64,000 bases of DNA, taken from the NCBI GenBank assembly GCA_905160935.1, contig CAJHZI010000429.1, positions 84,501 to 148,500 on the forward strand, written 5' to 3'. The translations under genes and the position numbers were made by a program. Position 1 is the stretch's first letter; each line of letters opens with the position of its first letter. The notes beneath the pieces were generated by a model. That model had not been told where the DNA came from. It saw nothing but the letters and a program-made list of their open reading frames with translations, and searched no databases. Positions 21,898-34,160 of this stretch are shown here, piece by piece. The stretch is from Enchytraeus crypticus. Taxonomy: Eukaryota > Annelida > Clitellata > Enchytraeida > Enchytraeidae.

Positions 21898-22190
21898 CCA
21901 TCACCATTACCATCACTATCACCATCACCATCATCAATCACCATCATCAATCACCATCATCAATCACCATCATCATCACCATCACCATCACCATCACCAT
22001 CACCATCACCATCATCATCATCATCACCATCGCCATCACCATCACCATCACCATCACCATCACCATACCATCACCATCACCATCACCATCAATCACCATC
22101 ACCATCACCATCACCATCACCATCATCATCATCATCATCATCATCACATTCCCTTGAAGCCAGTTTAACAAGGATTGGAATAAACTTTCC
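21858..22190 (-). repeat. (GAT)n/(GGTGAT)n tract at a LINE 3' end
   Basis: On the minus strand CTTGTTAAACTGGCTTCAAG passes into about 280 bp of GAT and GGTGAT units. Open frames here give only Asp, Met-Val or His runs. Confidence 0.85.
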
Positions 22191-22489
22191 ATTCGTTTTA
22201 GAAGATTTTGTAGCAATGTTGCTTTGGATCTTAGTTTTTAGTCGCTTTTTGCGATACGTGCAGTCCACGACTGGCCTATTCTGCAGCAGTCCGGACACAA
22301 CACGGGTACAACTTTTAATAGTTACAAAAACAGAATCCGTCAAAAATAACACTCATCGCCTCTATATCCTCCCGGCTTATATCATCCACAGGTCGTCCTC
22401 GTCAGAGACCTTCACGACTTCAATCAAATCTACTTTGTTTTCAATCAAATAGAGTGAAACGTTCTTCAATGGTAATATATAACATAACA

Positions 22490-22620
22490 ACAATTAGAGT
22501 GCTACAGTCATCAATGACAACATTGAGCGCTATTGAGATAAAATCCAACCGGCGAGTAAAAATAAGGTCCAAAAACTGTGCAAATTCCAAAATCCAGGAA
22601 ATCAGTCCAAGGATTAAGTG
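22490..22620 (+). repeat. interspersed repeat F
   Basis: Matches the 8.6-kb copy: GAGTGCTACAGTCATCAATG, GACAACATTGAGCGC and GTCCAAAAACTGTGCAAATT. Confidence 0.65.
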
Positions 22621-22956
22621 ATTAAATATAAAGAGGTTTTGGAGCTGGTCGTAACCCATGGAACGCGTCCAGGAACCACAGGTGTCACAGGAGTCTCTAG
22701 AACACGCATTATATTCTCAGAGAACTGCGTCACTGCCGAGAAACTTCTTCCTCTAGACCGGAAGTCCCTGCGCCTCCAGGTGGAGAAACCACAGGATACT
22801 ATCACCACGGTTGTCTCCCTGGGTGAACAACAACAACAATTACAAATCTCAGTATTGCAATATATGCTTTCAAGAGGATCGTGTTAAAAGCAGCAATTAT
22901 TGGCAATCGTAGTTCTGCATCAACGCCCGTAATGTTCATAGCCACTTGCCAATTGG

Positions 22957-23086
22957 GTGGAGCCAAGGGCAAAGTCGGTAGGATACTCAATCGCGGATCA
23001 GTATGTGCGGGGTTCAAATCCTGGGCTCTCCCATCACTGACATCGCTTTCGAGTGAGGAAACTGACGTTAACCTTAGCTTTACCAA
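22957..23086 (+). repeat. SINE-A copy
   Basis: Near-consensus: GTGCGGGGTTCAAATCCTGG, then CTGACATCGCTTTCGAGTGA and GAGGAAACTGACGTTAACC, ending AGCTTTACCA. Confidence 0.85.
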
Positions 23087-23214
23087 CCACCTATGAATTT
23101 CCGATAGATCCAGAGTGATAAATGCTTCAGCCTATCGGCACTAAAATTATTTAATTTAATAGCCAATTAACTAATTCCTCAATATAAGTAAGTAGGCCTA
23201 AACTTAGAGAGGAA

Positions 23215-23400
23215 AAGGGAAATCATCTCAGAAGCCACATTTTCCCAAGCTAGCGACTGTTTAATATGGTGCGGATAATGACTGTGAGAAGAGATTAACT
23301 CGTTAATCAATAAAGCGCTCTTTATGGAGCGCTAAAGTAGAATGTGAGTAGGAATATTTGTCTTGGACCTACTACTTTGTAGAACATAAGAGAGAGATAA
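23215..23400 (+). repeat. interspersed repeat H
   Basis: GGGAAATCATCTCAGAAGCC, then GAGATTAACTCGTTAATCAA and AAGCGCTCTTTATGGAGCGC. Related copies: 28525-28660 and 61690-61860 (+), 57830-58015 (+), 23570-23790 and 51925-52150 (-), with fragments at 10875-10950, 20700-20800 and 22225-22330. Class unknown. Confidence 0.65.
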
Positions 23401-23569
23401 GTAAATAAATATAAATATAAATAATTTCAAGTCACTTTAATTTGAAATTCTGTATCCACAGTCTGGAATTGTACAGCTGAAAGCTGACTTAAAGCCTCTC
23501 TCTAGTGTTCTGTCAAGTGGCAGCTCCAAGGTACGTATTCATTCTCAGAGTCAGCTTTCACGCATGCGC

Positions 23570-23790
23570 ACTCAGCAAATCAACAATTGAATCCTTTCAA
23601 AAAAGGTTATGCCTTTTCCACACCTTATGTACCATCTTAGCTTGAGAAAATATGGCTCCTGAGGTGGTTTTCCATTACTGTCCTCAATTTTAGCTTAGTC
23701 GCCTCTTATAGCACGTGCAGTTAACGTTTGGTTGGTCTATTCTTCAGTATATCGGACACAACACGAGAAATAACAATTTAAGGGTACCTG
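23570..23790 (-). repeat. interspersed repeat H, opposite orientation
   Basis: AAAAAAGGTTATGCCTTTTC, GGCTCCTGAGGTGGTTTTCC and GCAGTTAACGTTTGG mark the reverse orientation of repeat H. It lies about 170 bases from the plus copy, so the two could pair. Confidence 0.6.
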
Positions 23791-23867
23791 GAAAATATTC
23801 TAACAGCTTAGTTATCCATCTACGGTACCTCCAAGAAAAGGAAAATAGAATTTAGAGAATACTTAAT

Positions 23868-23873
23868 TTATTT
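23868..23873 (-). terminator. candidate polyadenylation signal of the AFF-like gene
   Basis: AATAAA on the minus strand about 335 bases past the AFF stop codon. The intervening 3' UTR would be largely SINE-B sequence. The hexamer is common by chance here. Confidence 0.25.
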
Positions 23874-24031
23874 AATTTAAATGACGTTATAAAGGTGTCA
23901 TTTCCTCAAGACACAAAATCATATTTATATCTGACATGTGACGAACTAAAATTTAACATTAAATTTAGCATAAAGGAGAATAAAGTAAAAGTAAAATATA
24001 AGTGAAGAAAAAAAGTAAACACTCATTATAG

Positions 24032-24252
24032 TGAAATGCTCAACTATGTTGATATCTATCACTCTTAACACCACATGCTTAATCCGTTGGGCAATTTGGA
24101 CCATTTTCCGTATAACCCGACCAGTGAATGTCCGAGATTTTATTCTCAGATCAGAGCGGCTGGGATTCGAACCTACGAGAGTTCAATTCACCTCAGGATC
24201 TGTCATTTTCACGGCGTCACCTCTAAGCTATTAAGACATTCTAATGTAACGG
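24032..24252 (-). repeat. SINE-B copy forming the 3' end of the AFF coding sequence
   Basis: Minus strand reads GAATGTCTTAATAGC, TGACAGATCCTGAGGTGAAT, AGGTTCGAATCCCAGCC (box B), CTCGGACATTCACTGG and ATCAACATAGTTGAGCATTT. Its 5' end lies upstream of the AFF stop codon, so the last dozen or so codons and the stop are SINE-derived. Confidence 0.85.
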
Positions 24253-27200
24253 GAAGTCTACCTCTATGTTGAAATGGAGAGAGATGATGTAGCTGAACTA
24301 AGGCGTCCCTGAAATAAGGCATGGCTGCTAGAACACCCAAACTATTGTCCAAACCTCCATGAACTGCATCCAGCCTCTTCAACAACTCTATGACGTCTGA
24401 GCGAATCAACCAATCAATCAATCAAGCAATCAATCAATTAGAATTTAACGTCCGGTTCCTCGCCATAAGGCAATGTCAGGGACGTCTCTTGCAGACTCTA
24501 CCCAAACAGGCGCCAAAGCGCCACATGATGACGACTCAGTACATAGAGACCACAAGAGAAAGCGAGATCAAAACAGTGCAAGTCCAAGATCCAAGGCAAA
24601 CAGGTCAAAATTTAGACCTGACCTATGGCGGAAAGAGATGGGTTTATAGCTTACATAAATGAATACAAACGGCAAAATCAATTAAACTAAAACGAATGAC
24701 TGCGAATTTAAGTTTTAAGGCCAAGGCTAAGGCCAAGTTTAACATAAGTTTCCTGCTCGAATAGTATGTCAGTTGAGGGTTACTGATGATCTTTTAAAGA
24801 TCACAAATATTATTACCGGTATATTAAGGGCCTAATCGTAAAAGTTTGAATAAATTAGTGTCGGCGTCAAATGAAAAGGTTGTGAATAACGACCGGAAAC
24901 TAAAGTGACAAGTATTATCATATACAGGGTTGGATTTCATTCCAAAGCTCTTAAAATTTGCAGACAAGCAACGTTTTATGTGCTTATTAGCAAATAACAC
25001 AGTGCTCCTTAATCCCAAACAAGCACAGTTTGGGATTATATTCTAATAACAGATATAAAATATGCAAATGTAAAATTCAACTTTCTATTCATTGCCATAT
25101 ACGATATTGCCACAGATTGTCCAACTGATATTTAATTGTGAAGATATTCATCTTAGGATGTGTTACAAACTCTATCATCTAACATGGTTTGCTCCATGTA
25201 TAATAATGATTTAAATTGATGCAAATTCGTAAGTCCACTCTACAACTCAAACAAGTTAATCCTAATAGAATAAAAAATATCTTTTGACAAAATAGAGAAA
25301 AGCATGTAAACGGCACGGACGCTCTAATTAGACCTATTCTACCGACTAGGCAGAGTAGCTAGTGTTGCGTAAGTCTATTTGTGAATTTGAGCACTTGCAC
25401 TGTCATTACACAATTTAACCGTTGTACAAATTTCAGTTAATATCATTAGGAAATTCAGAATAACTGGTATATCTATGATAACTAGTGATCAAGTACAACT
25501 AGATTACCTAGGATAACTGACATATCTATGATAACTAGTGTATCAAGTACAACTAGATTATCTTGGATAACTTTATTAACTAACTTAGATTTGGTAGTAC
25601 AGAAATTGACCAATAGCTATCAGTAGAGCCCTACTTGTTTTATGGGAAACGACTAAAATAATGTAGTGTACTGAGATCGCAGTAAATCTGAGCAAATTAA
25701 CTTTGAAAAAACAAGTAAGCCAAATTTTGGATTAGAAGACACCATACACACGTAGGCTTTAAGAATTAGTTTATTTAACCAAACGCATCTCTGAATTATG
25801 CCGTAAATAGAGGCGATATAGTAAATAATATTAATATTGCTAATATTAATATTATGTTAGAATTAATTATATTATTATATTATTCTTCTAATTTTTTTTT
25901 TTTTTTTTTTTTTTTTACCCCGGTGTAAAGAACCTGGGGTTTGATAAAAACGATTCGAGCAATACGTGCTGAATCGCCGCCCGGCTACTCGAGGTCATCA
26001 ATCGGCTTAAAAGAATTGTTGAAGCAGACTGCATTAAATCTTTGCAAAGTCATGGAAAGCCTTTGCCTAATTATTTAGCCTTCTTCTAATTATTTCTATT
26101 ATTAAAAGAAGTCATAGAAGGTAGATTTGAAGGAAAAAGAGGCAGGAGCAGGCCTAGATTAGGTATGTTAGATGATTTAAAGACCCACTCATATGTGGAC
26201 ATGAAGAGGAATGCGGAAGATAGAGAAGAGAGGAGGCGTTTCATACCATGGACCTGCCAGTAGGCAGTGCACTATGATAGAGACATTATGCTTCAATAAT
26301 ATTGTTTGTAATATGTTGCATTGAACGGTATAGTTAATTCAACATGTATCTTGTTGTAATATTGAGTTACCTTTGTTCGACAAAGTCTGAAGCTCTACAA
26401 CGGATTTATCCCAGAATTCTGCAGACTGATGCAGATAAGTGATGTGACGTATGTATGACGTCATCACGGAGTATATGTGTTTACCAGTTTTTCCAGTCGC
26501 TGCTGGTGGCTTGCTATTGGATAGCGTGGAGGGGGTGGAACAGCTGGATGTAGAGTCCACCCCGGAACCAGTATCACAGCGGGGTGGAGGAGATTTGATC
26601 TGGAGTGAGCTATCCATTGAGGATTCACTGGTGCTGCTGTCCTATTAATAGGAATTAACAATTACATTGAAATACTGCGGAAAATTCTGTGAAAGCGCAA
26701 AAAAGCATTAGTGCGTAATACTAGAGCAATAGCATTGCGAATGGAAGTTTCAAACAGGGGATTGGCTGGTGGTGTAGTGTAGGACAGAGAGGATTGAGAC
26801 AGTCTATTTGTATCATGACCCTGGTTAAACTGGAATTCAAGGGATGATGACGATGATGATGATGACTAGACCAATAACATTACTGATTACCCAGTGCTTT
26901 CTCACTCACTGCCCCGCTTTCGAGCAGAAAAGAGACGTTAAACTTGGCCTTAGCTTACCTTTGCTAAATCTAGTGCTCTTCTAAATTGTAGGTTCATTGT
27001 GATATACATGTACTTCAATTCTATATTAGCATTCACTAATGAGTACTGTATGATTCATAATTTTTATTAACTACAAAGATGATACCATATTAAAACATTA
27101 CTGCTGCATTACAATAAAATATTTATTAAAATTGATATGATTCGCAATTGCCTTATTAACTATGTGAATATGTGTACGAAGTATAATGAATTTAACCTTG

Positions 27201-30200
27201 AATTCAACTTGAATTGAATTTAACCTTGTAAATTTAACATTCATATCATGTTTTGAAGCAAAAGTAGCAGTTAGGAATGCATTAACGATTAAAGCTATAG
27301 AAATAGTCTATAGTCCATCTGACACATTGATAGTATTAGTCTAGTAGCCTATAGGGTGATAGTAAAAATTGAAATATGCCTCTGTAACTGTTATATAGGG
27401 TAACGTAGCTTTTTATTAACTTTTCGTTCACCGTTGTTCACATTTTTGCACGTATTTCAGTTTATCCTGTCAGTTTCTGTATGAATGCAAGCGTGTTGTT
27501 ACACTTGCAGGAGTAATCCTCTCAGTTTTTCATTCGACGAATAAATAGATTTGCATTTTCCTCCTTCAGTTTATTTTTAGCTTATTCTCTAGGCAGGCTT
27601 AATCTTGTATTCCTTGGTAACGACGGAACACTGGAATAGTTTTAGTGAAAATAGAGAATTAAAATTACAATTCTATTCATATCCAGTGTCTATGGTAAAT
27701 CAAAAATTGTAATCTTATTTTAGAATTATAATCTACAATACCTAGCCAGCAGCAAATATTATAAATTGCTAGTAGTATTGCTAGTTAGCTTCGATATCTG
27801 TTTGCAATTATAATAGGCCAATACTTAAACTTAAATTAATTAACCATACTAGGTCCTGTTGTTAATATTATTGCTATAATATAAATAACGATTTATTTCT
27901 AAGACATGTTGATCATATATCTTAATCTAGTAATTATAATTGATTCAACCAGACCAACGATAAATTGATTGATAGATAGGTATATTGACTGAACGATTGA
28001 TTGCTTGATTGATAAATTGATTGACTGATTGATTTAATAGCCGCCTACTAACTAATTGATAGATGGATTGCTTTTGATAGATTGATTGATTGATCGGCAG
28101 GACGAACTAATTTATTGATTGAAACCTAACCGCCGAGCTGGTAGATGAAACACTGCTTGCAGGTGAAAGCTCGGAGTTCTTACATGTAAATTCTTTAGCC
28201 TCCCCTGTGTTGGCTTGATGCCAAGTCTCCTTGGCTATTACATTTGAACCTCTCGAATTTTTTACGCTGTTATTTAACTGGCTCGCAACAGTTCTGGTTG
28301 AGTTCTAATGAAAACAACGGAATTAAGTCATGACAACTTAAGAGTCATGGATTAAGATAATAAATTAATTTAGATAAGCTAAAATCTTGACCACTAAAAG
28401 AGAGTTACAACAATTTTGCAATTTGAAATAAAATTCGCGTTTGCGAGATCTATAAGAATAACATGCTGCAATAGAGAGCATCGAATAATATACATCATAG
28501 TAGAGAATAAGCAAGAACTGATGAAGACAATGGGAAGCCACCTAAGTGGCCATATATTTCTCAAGCTACATAAGGTATGAGAAAGGCATAGCCTGTGGTG
28601 AAGGGATTAACTTGTTCATCCATGGAGTGCTCTATATGGAGCGGGAAAGGAGCCTCTCAGTATGATTATATTTGACTTATTTTCTGGATTTTGGAATTTA
28701 CACCGTTTTGGACCTTCTTCTTGTACTAACCGGCTTGGATTTGTCTCAATAATTAGAGATTGTGTCATGGATGACATTGGCACTCCAATTGTTATGAATA
28801 TGTATCTTGGACCAGCCACTTGGCACAACATTAGATAGAGAGAGATTGTAGAGAATAAAAAATGCATTACACTTCTACTTTGAATACTGTAACGTATTTA
28901 ACTTTTGAACATTTAATCAATTACGGTCACTTACAATGCTTCAAATCGCAGCTTTTAATAATTAATTAATACATCACAGTAAATTTTCTCAATTAAGCTT
29001 CGAATAATACAATACAGTAAATTTTTCGGAATAATATATCGTTATCATATTAAAATTGCGAATCGCAAAAATGAAGTTTGAGAAAAAATGCATTAAACAC
29101 TTAAACTGTGGTAAATGACAGTTCTTCTCTTGAAATTAACATTTTATTTTGACTCGTATAAATAAACACTCCTACCTTGAACTCAAAGTCTAACGTAATC
29201 TTTAGTTGATTGATCTCGGCCTTCCTCATGTTGTAAATTGAGCGAAGCAGTAGAGACTGAAGACGTAAACTGTAAACATTAAAAACATTAACACTGAGAT
29301 ATTGTAATTTCTAGTAGCTTTCAGATTTCTAATAGCGTGCGGCAGGGAGGGATATTGTCTCCTTTTCTGTTCTGCTTTTATATTCGTAGAGTGTTACTCA
29401 AAGTTACACAGTCTGGTATAGGCTGTTATTTCATGAACAGATTCATTAACGTCTTAGCGTATGCAGATGATATGGTTTTGTTGGCTTCCTCTTGGCGTGC
29501 TCTGCAACACTTATTGTATGTGCTAGAGTTTGCAACCAGGGATATTAACATGATGTGCAACACAAAAAAACTGTTTGTATGATATTTAATCCGCTTATCA
29601 AATGTAAATCTATTTGTGCTAACTTTCCGAATTTTGTTCTTGATGACCATGAGCTTTCATTTGTATCCAGCTTTAGGTATCTCGGTCATATCATACAGAA
29701 TGATCTTCATGATGATTTAGACATTAATTGTGAGATAGGGAATTTATTCTATCGTACTAATGTTCTTAAAAGAAAATTTGGCTTATGCTCAATTTCTGTT
29801 AAATTGAAATTATTTAGAAGTTATTGTTCTTGCTTCTATGATATAGCCTTGTGGAAGGTTTTTAAATTAGCTGCTCTTAGTCGTATGAAGTCCTGCTATA
29901 TAAAATGCGTTAAATCATTTTTTAACTTCCCAAAATATAGTAGTGTCACTGAAATGTTTTTATCTACTGGGTTGCCGGTATTTGACACAGTGTTATGTAA
30001 CTCTCGGTTTAATTTGTTAAAACATATCAAAGAGTCTCGTAATGCTCTTATTTCCTCCATGTCAAGGTTCTGTCTAAGCTGATCATTGTTTTATGTTTAG
30101 CTTTTTTATCTTTACATGTGGATTACGTAATTCTCTGTCTTTTTCTCTTGTTTCCGTCATTGTATCGTGCAATGTCTTATGGACTGTTGTCTGAAATAAA

Positions 30201-30782
30201 CGAGTGATGATGATGATGATTGTCAGATAAATAGCATATTGACTCAGTCATAATGAGCCACGGGTTCGTTACCCTGCGGTCTGAATAACATCTATGAACG
30301 AATGAATAAATGAATGAATGAATGAAACAATGACGATTTGAGTTATTTTATTGATTGGTGGCTGAATAGGTTGAACGCTTGTAGAATTAGCAAAGAGGTC
30401 ACGAATTCAAAAACCGTATCGTCTCTGAGCGTAGATTAGCATAAGGACGCAGCCTCACGAATTAGCTTTAGAGCTTTTATAAATAAGATTAGAGCATATT
30501 AAATCATAAAAGTGATTTTCGAAAAGACACAGGTTTTACTTATATTATGTAATATATATAACACTATGTAGATTTTAGAATGTACTTTATATTCTAATGA
30601 CATATAGTAGGCCTATAGTTGTACTAATTTTGTAATACTATATCTATTCTATATAGCAGTATTAAGTTGTGTTAATAGTAAATACCATAGTATTTAAGTA
30701 GATAAATGGGATATCTTTCTGCACCATTATTGTTTTGTGTTATATTGTATATTTGTACTTCGCTACCATTCCTTGATTATGT

Positions 30783-30825
<43 letters not shown>

Positions 30826-30896
30826 GTATATATATATTATATATACAGTATATATATTATATGTATATACATTATATATATATATATATTATATAC

Positions 30897-30932
<36 letters not shown>

Positions 30933-30940
30933 GTATATAC

Positions 30941-30974
<34 letters not shown>

Positions 30975-30979
30975 TATAC

Positions 30980-31023
<44 letters not shown>

Positions 31024-31028
31024 TATAC

Positions 31029-31068
<40 letters not shown>

Positions 31069-31818
31069 GGTGAGTAAAAAGGAAGATTACACCTGCAAAA
31101 AGTTGGAATATCTCAGGTTACTGTTAATATTTTCCAATAAATCCTTCACCGACTACTAAAGGACTAATTTATGATGGGGTGGCCAATTTTCATCCATTTT
31201 GGTACATAGATTGGCCATTTATGCAAGTTTCAGCAGAACAACCCCCCATTTTTACCTAAAAATGGCGTTTGCTACATCAGCTATGGCAGATTGCACTTCA
31301 TTGACGAGAAGGTAAAGGTGAGCTCTCAGTATTACGTCAACACTTTGCTTCTGGAACTGTTTTATGATTGCTATGCTCTTCTACCATATGGTTTCATCTT
31401 TCAGCAGAATGGTGCTCCGGCTCATGCATCTCGTCATGCACAGGAATGGATCAGAGAGAGAAACCAGGATTTCATTAAGAAGAATGAATGGCCTCCGAAC
31501 TCTCCAGATCTAAATCCTCTGGATCACTATGTCTGCGGAACAATGCTGCATCTCTATCAGAAACACCACTCGAAGCCTAAAAACAAGACAGAACTGCAGG
31601 AAGTGTCACAATCGATCTGGGAGAGAGTGCCCCATTAAAAAATGGGGGGTTGCTCTGCTGAAACTTGCATAACTGGCCAATCTATGTACCAAAATGGATG
31701 AAAATCGGCCACCCCATCAGAAATTAATCCTTTAGTAATTGGTGCAAGTTTTATTGGAAAATATTAACAATAGCCTGATATATTCAAACTTTTCGCAGGT
31801 GTAATCTTTTTTTTACTC

Positions 31819-31892
<74 letters not shown>

Positions 31893-32200
31893 CCTGAGTA
31901 TGTTGAGAGTGTCCTTATGAATTCCACAAGCTTCCAATGCATGACTGGTATAGAAATGTCTAGAAAATACAACAATTAAAGAAAATTTAGCTTTTTAGAT
32001 ATTCTGAAAACAATAGAGAAAGACAAAAACTTCAAGCAGTCACGCAGTTACTATAATTAATTTATTAAAAACCAGGAATGTCCTAGGACTATTATCTACT
32101 TCGACTGTCAAAAACGGAAAATTATTTATTGATTTATTCGTGGACTTCATAGTAAATATTAACATCTACAGACAGTTATTTTACAGACAGTTATAGACAG

Positions 32201-32278
<78 letters not shown>

Positions 32279-34160
32279 AGAGAGAGAGAGAGAGAATGAG
32301 AGAGAGAGAGCCATGTTCATTCATAAAAACGGTGTCAGATATCAAAAAAATTATACACAGACAAACCTCGTGCACAGAATAGAAAAGGTGAAAAGAACCT
32401 TACGTTATTTAAATATTGATCCTGAGTAACGGCCACCAGTGAGGACATGGTCATATCTAGCTGGCCACCGACATGCACAACAACTCAGATACCAGTTTAA
32501 CGCAAGTTTAAATTATCGCAGACCTATGAAGATTAAGTGAAGGACAAGCACAGACCTATGAAGATTAAGCGAAGGGCAAGCACTGACCTATGAAGATTAA
32601 GCGTGTCCTTATACATGCCCTGAATGCCGCTCACTTCCATGCCCGCTCTACCCAGCATCAGAGCTCCGCTGCAGAGGAAAGCCAAGGTGGACTCCATAGA
32701 TAGGAGCAAGCGTCGATATGTGTTCTTCAACTGAAATTAGAGAAATTATATCAATAGTTAAATCAATCAATAAAGCTGGTTTAAGGATAATTTTGTTTCA
32801 AATATGTTGGGGACGAAACTTATCTTTTCTATTTTATTATTTTTTGCATATATATGTTATATAATTTATTATGGATTATGTTTATTATGGATTATCCCGA
32901 CCCTGGTTAAACTGGGATTTAAGGGAAGATGATGACGATCATAGATTATGTTTGTTATTTATTTATAGGTTGCTCTCTCCTTAAATCTACAATTTCTTAA
33001 ATCAACCATCTTGGTAGACCTTCTTATCTTTCTGATCTCTTAATCTCCTATCTGCCTTCTCGTGAACTTCTGATACAAACCTTTCTGAAATTCCTAATAT
33101 TCTCACCCCATTATGTGAAAATATATCCTCTCATTTTACATATCAGCTCCTATAGAGTGAAACTCTCTAGCTGTTGAACTTCGTTCTTGTTCTGCTATTT
33201 CCACTTAGGTTTAAAGCGCACCTCTCCCCACCATATATTTAAATCACTTTGAACCTGACAATTTTTTGATCACCGGACCAGCACCGTTTAGGATCTTTTT
33301 CTCTCTCACCAGCGAATATTTTCAAATCGTTTGAGTGAATCGATTTGTAGCGGCATGAGAAGATTATTATTATTATCATTATTATTACTACTATTATTGC
33401 TATTATTTTATTATTACGATCTATTAGTACTATTACTATTATTAGTACCTTGAAATAAAACTTATATAATCAATTTTACACACGTCTCAAGCATTCGATG
33501 AATTTCATGTTCACTTATATTACATTAATCACATTCATGTATCACAATGTATCATAAAAAATATATCGCATTCAATCAGCAAATATATTACATTTACGGT
33601 TCAAATATATAAATCAAGAAATCTGTGATGAAAATGTAACTTAGGCCTACTGTGATGTACATGTATGTACTACAGATGTAGTTAATTGATTTATACATCT
33701 ATATATGAACAAGTATTCCATTGATTGAATAGTTAATTGGTTGAATGAAATTTTAAGATTATATATCTATGAACAATAGCCCAATTATATGGATTGACAT
33801 AATATCAAACAATAGAGAATGGACCTCTACGGCGATGGGCTGGAGCCAGTGGCGATGTCAGTTAAGTTTACTCGACCGCGAATCAGTATGTGCGGGGTTC
33901 AAATCCTGGGCTCGCCCGTCACTGACATCGCTATCGAGTGAGGAAACTGACGTTAACATTAGTTCTAGCTTTACGGCTGATTGCCTTCTAAGGAAACAAA
34001 AAGACGTCACCATATTTTACGGTCATCTCACTTGAAATGAAGTTAACTACGCACATGTACAGTATGTTCGCATATCTTTAAAGAGTACTCAATTACCTCT
34101 GCTTCAGCTTTGTGCTTCAATCGCTTTGCTTCCTGCAGAAAATCTTCATCAGTTTCACAT
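24209..34160 (-). CDS. AFF: AFF exons 12-18: C-terminal homology domain
   Basis: Seven exons (34160-34097, 32730-32588, 31959-31894, 29269-29176, 28304-28131, 26641-26371, 24387-24209) spell the whole domain. [18 protein letters not shown] is almost the vertebrate block ([11 protein letters not shown]). The loop [19 protein letters not shown] replaces the Ser-rich loop of AFF proteins. The last exon gives [20 protein letters not shown] and [12 protein letters not shown], which align with the vertebrate end (FFARL...LVDLVHYTRQG). It then continues into SINE-B for the final [13 protein letters not shown]. Confidence 0.88.

Noticed and set aside
22957-23086. tRNA gene suggested by box-B matches such as GGTTCAAATCC
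   Set aside because: All such matches recur in SINE-A or SINE-B copies with the same flanks, and none folds as a complete cloverleaf with an acceptor stem.
32412-32495. Candidate AFF exon between exons 13 and 14 ([19 protein letters not shown] before GTAAGG)
   Set aside because: It fits only with the second, shifted donor copy of exon 13. Direct joining of 32588 to 31959 keeps frame and matches AFF spacing between the KDTLNL and LRLQSLL blocks.
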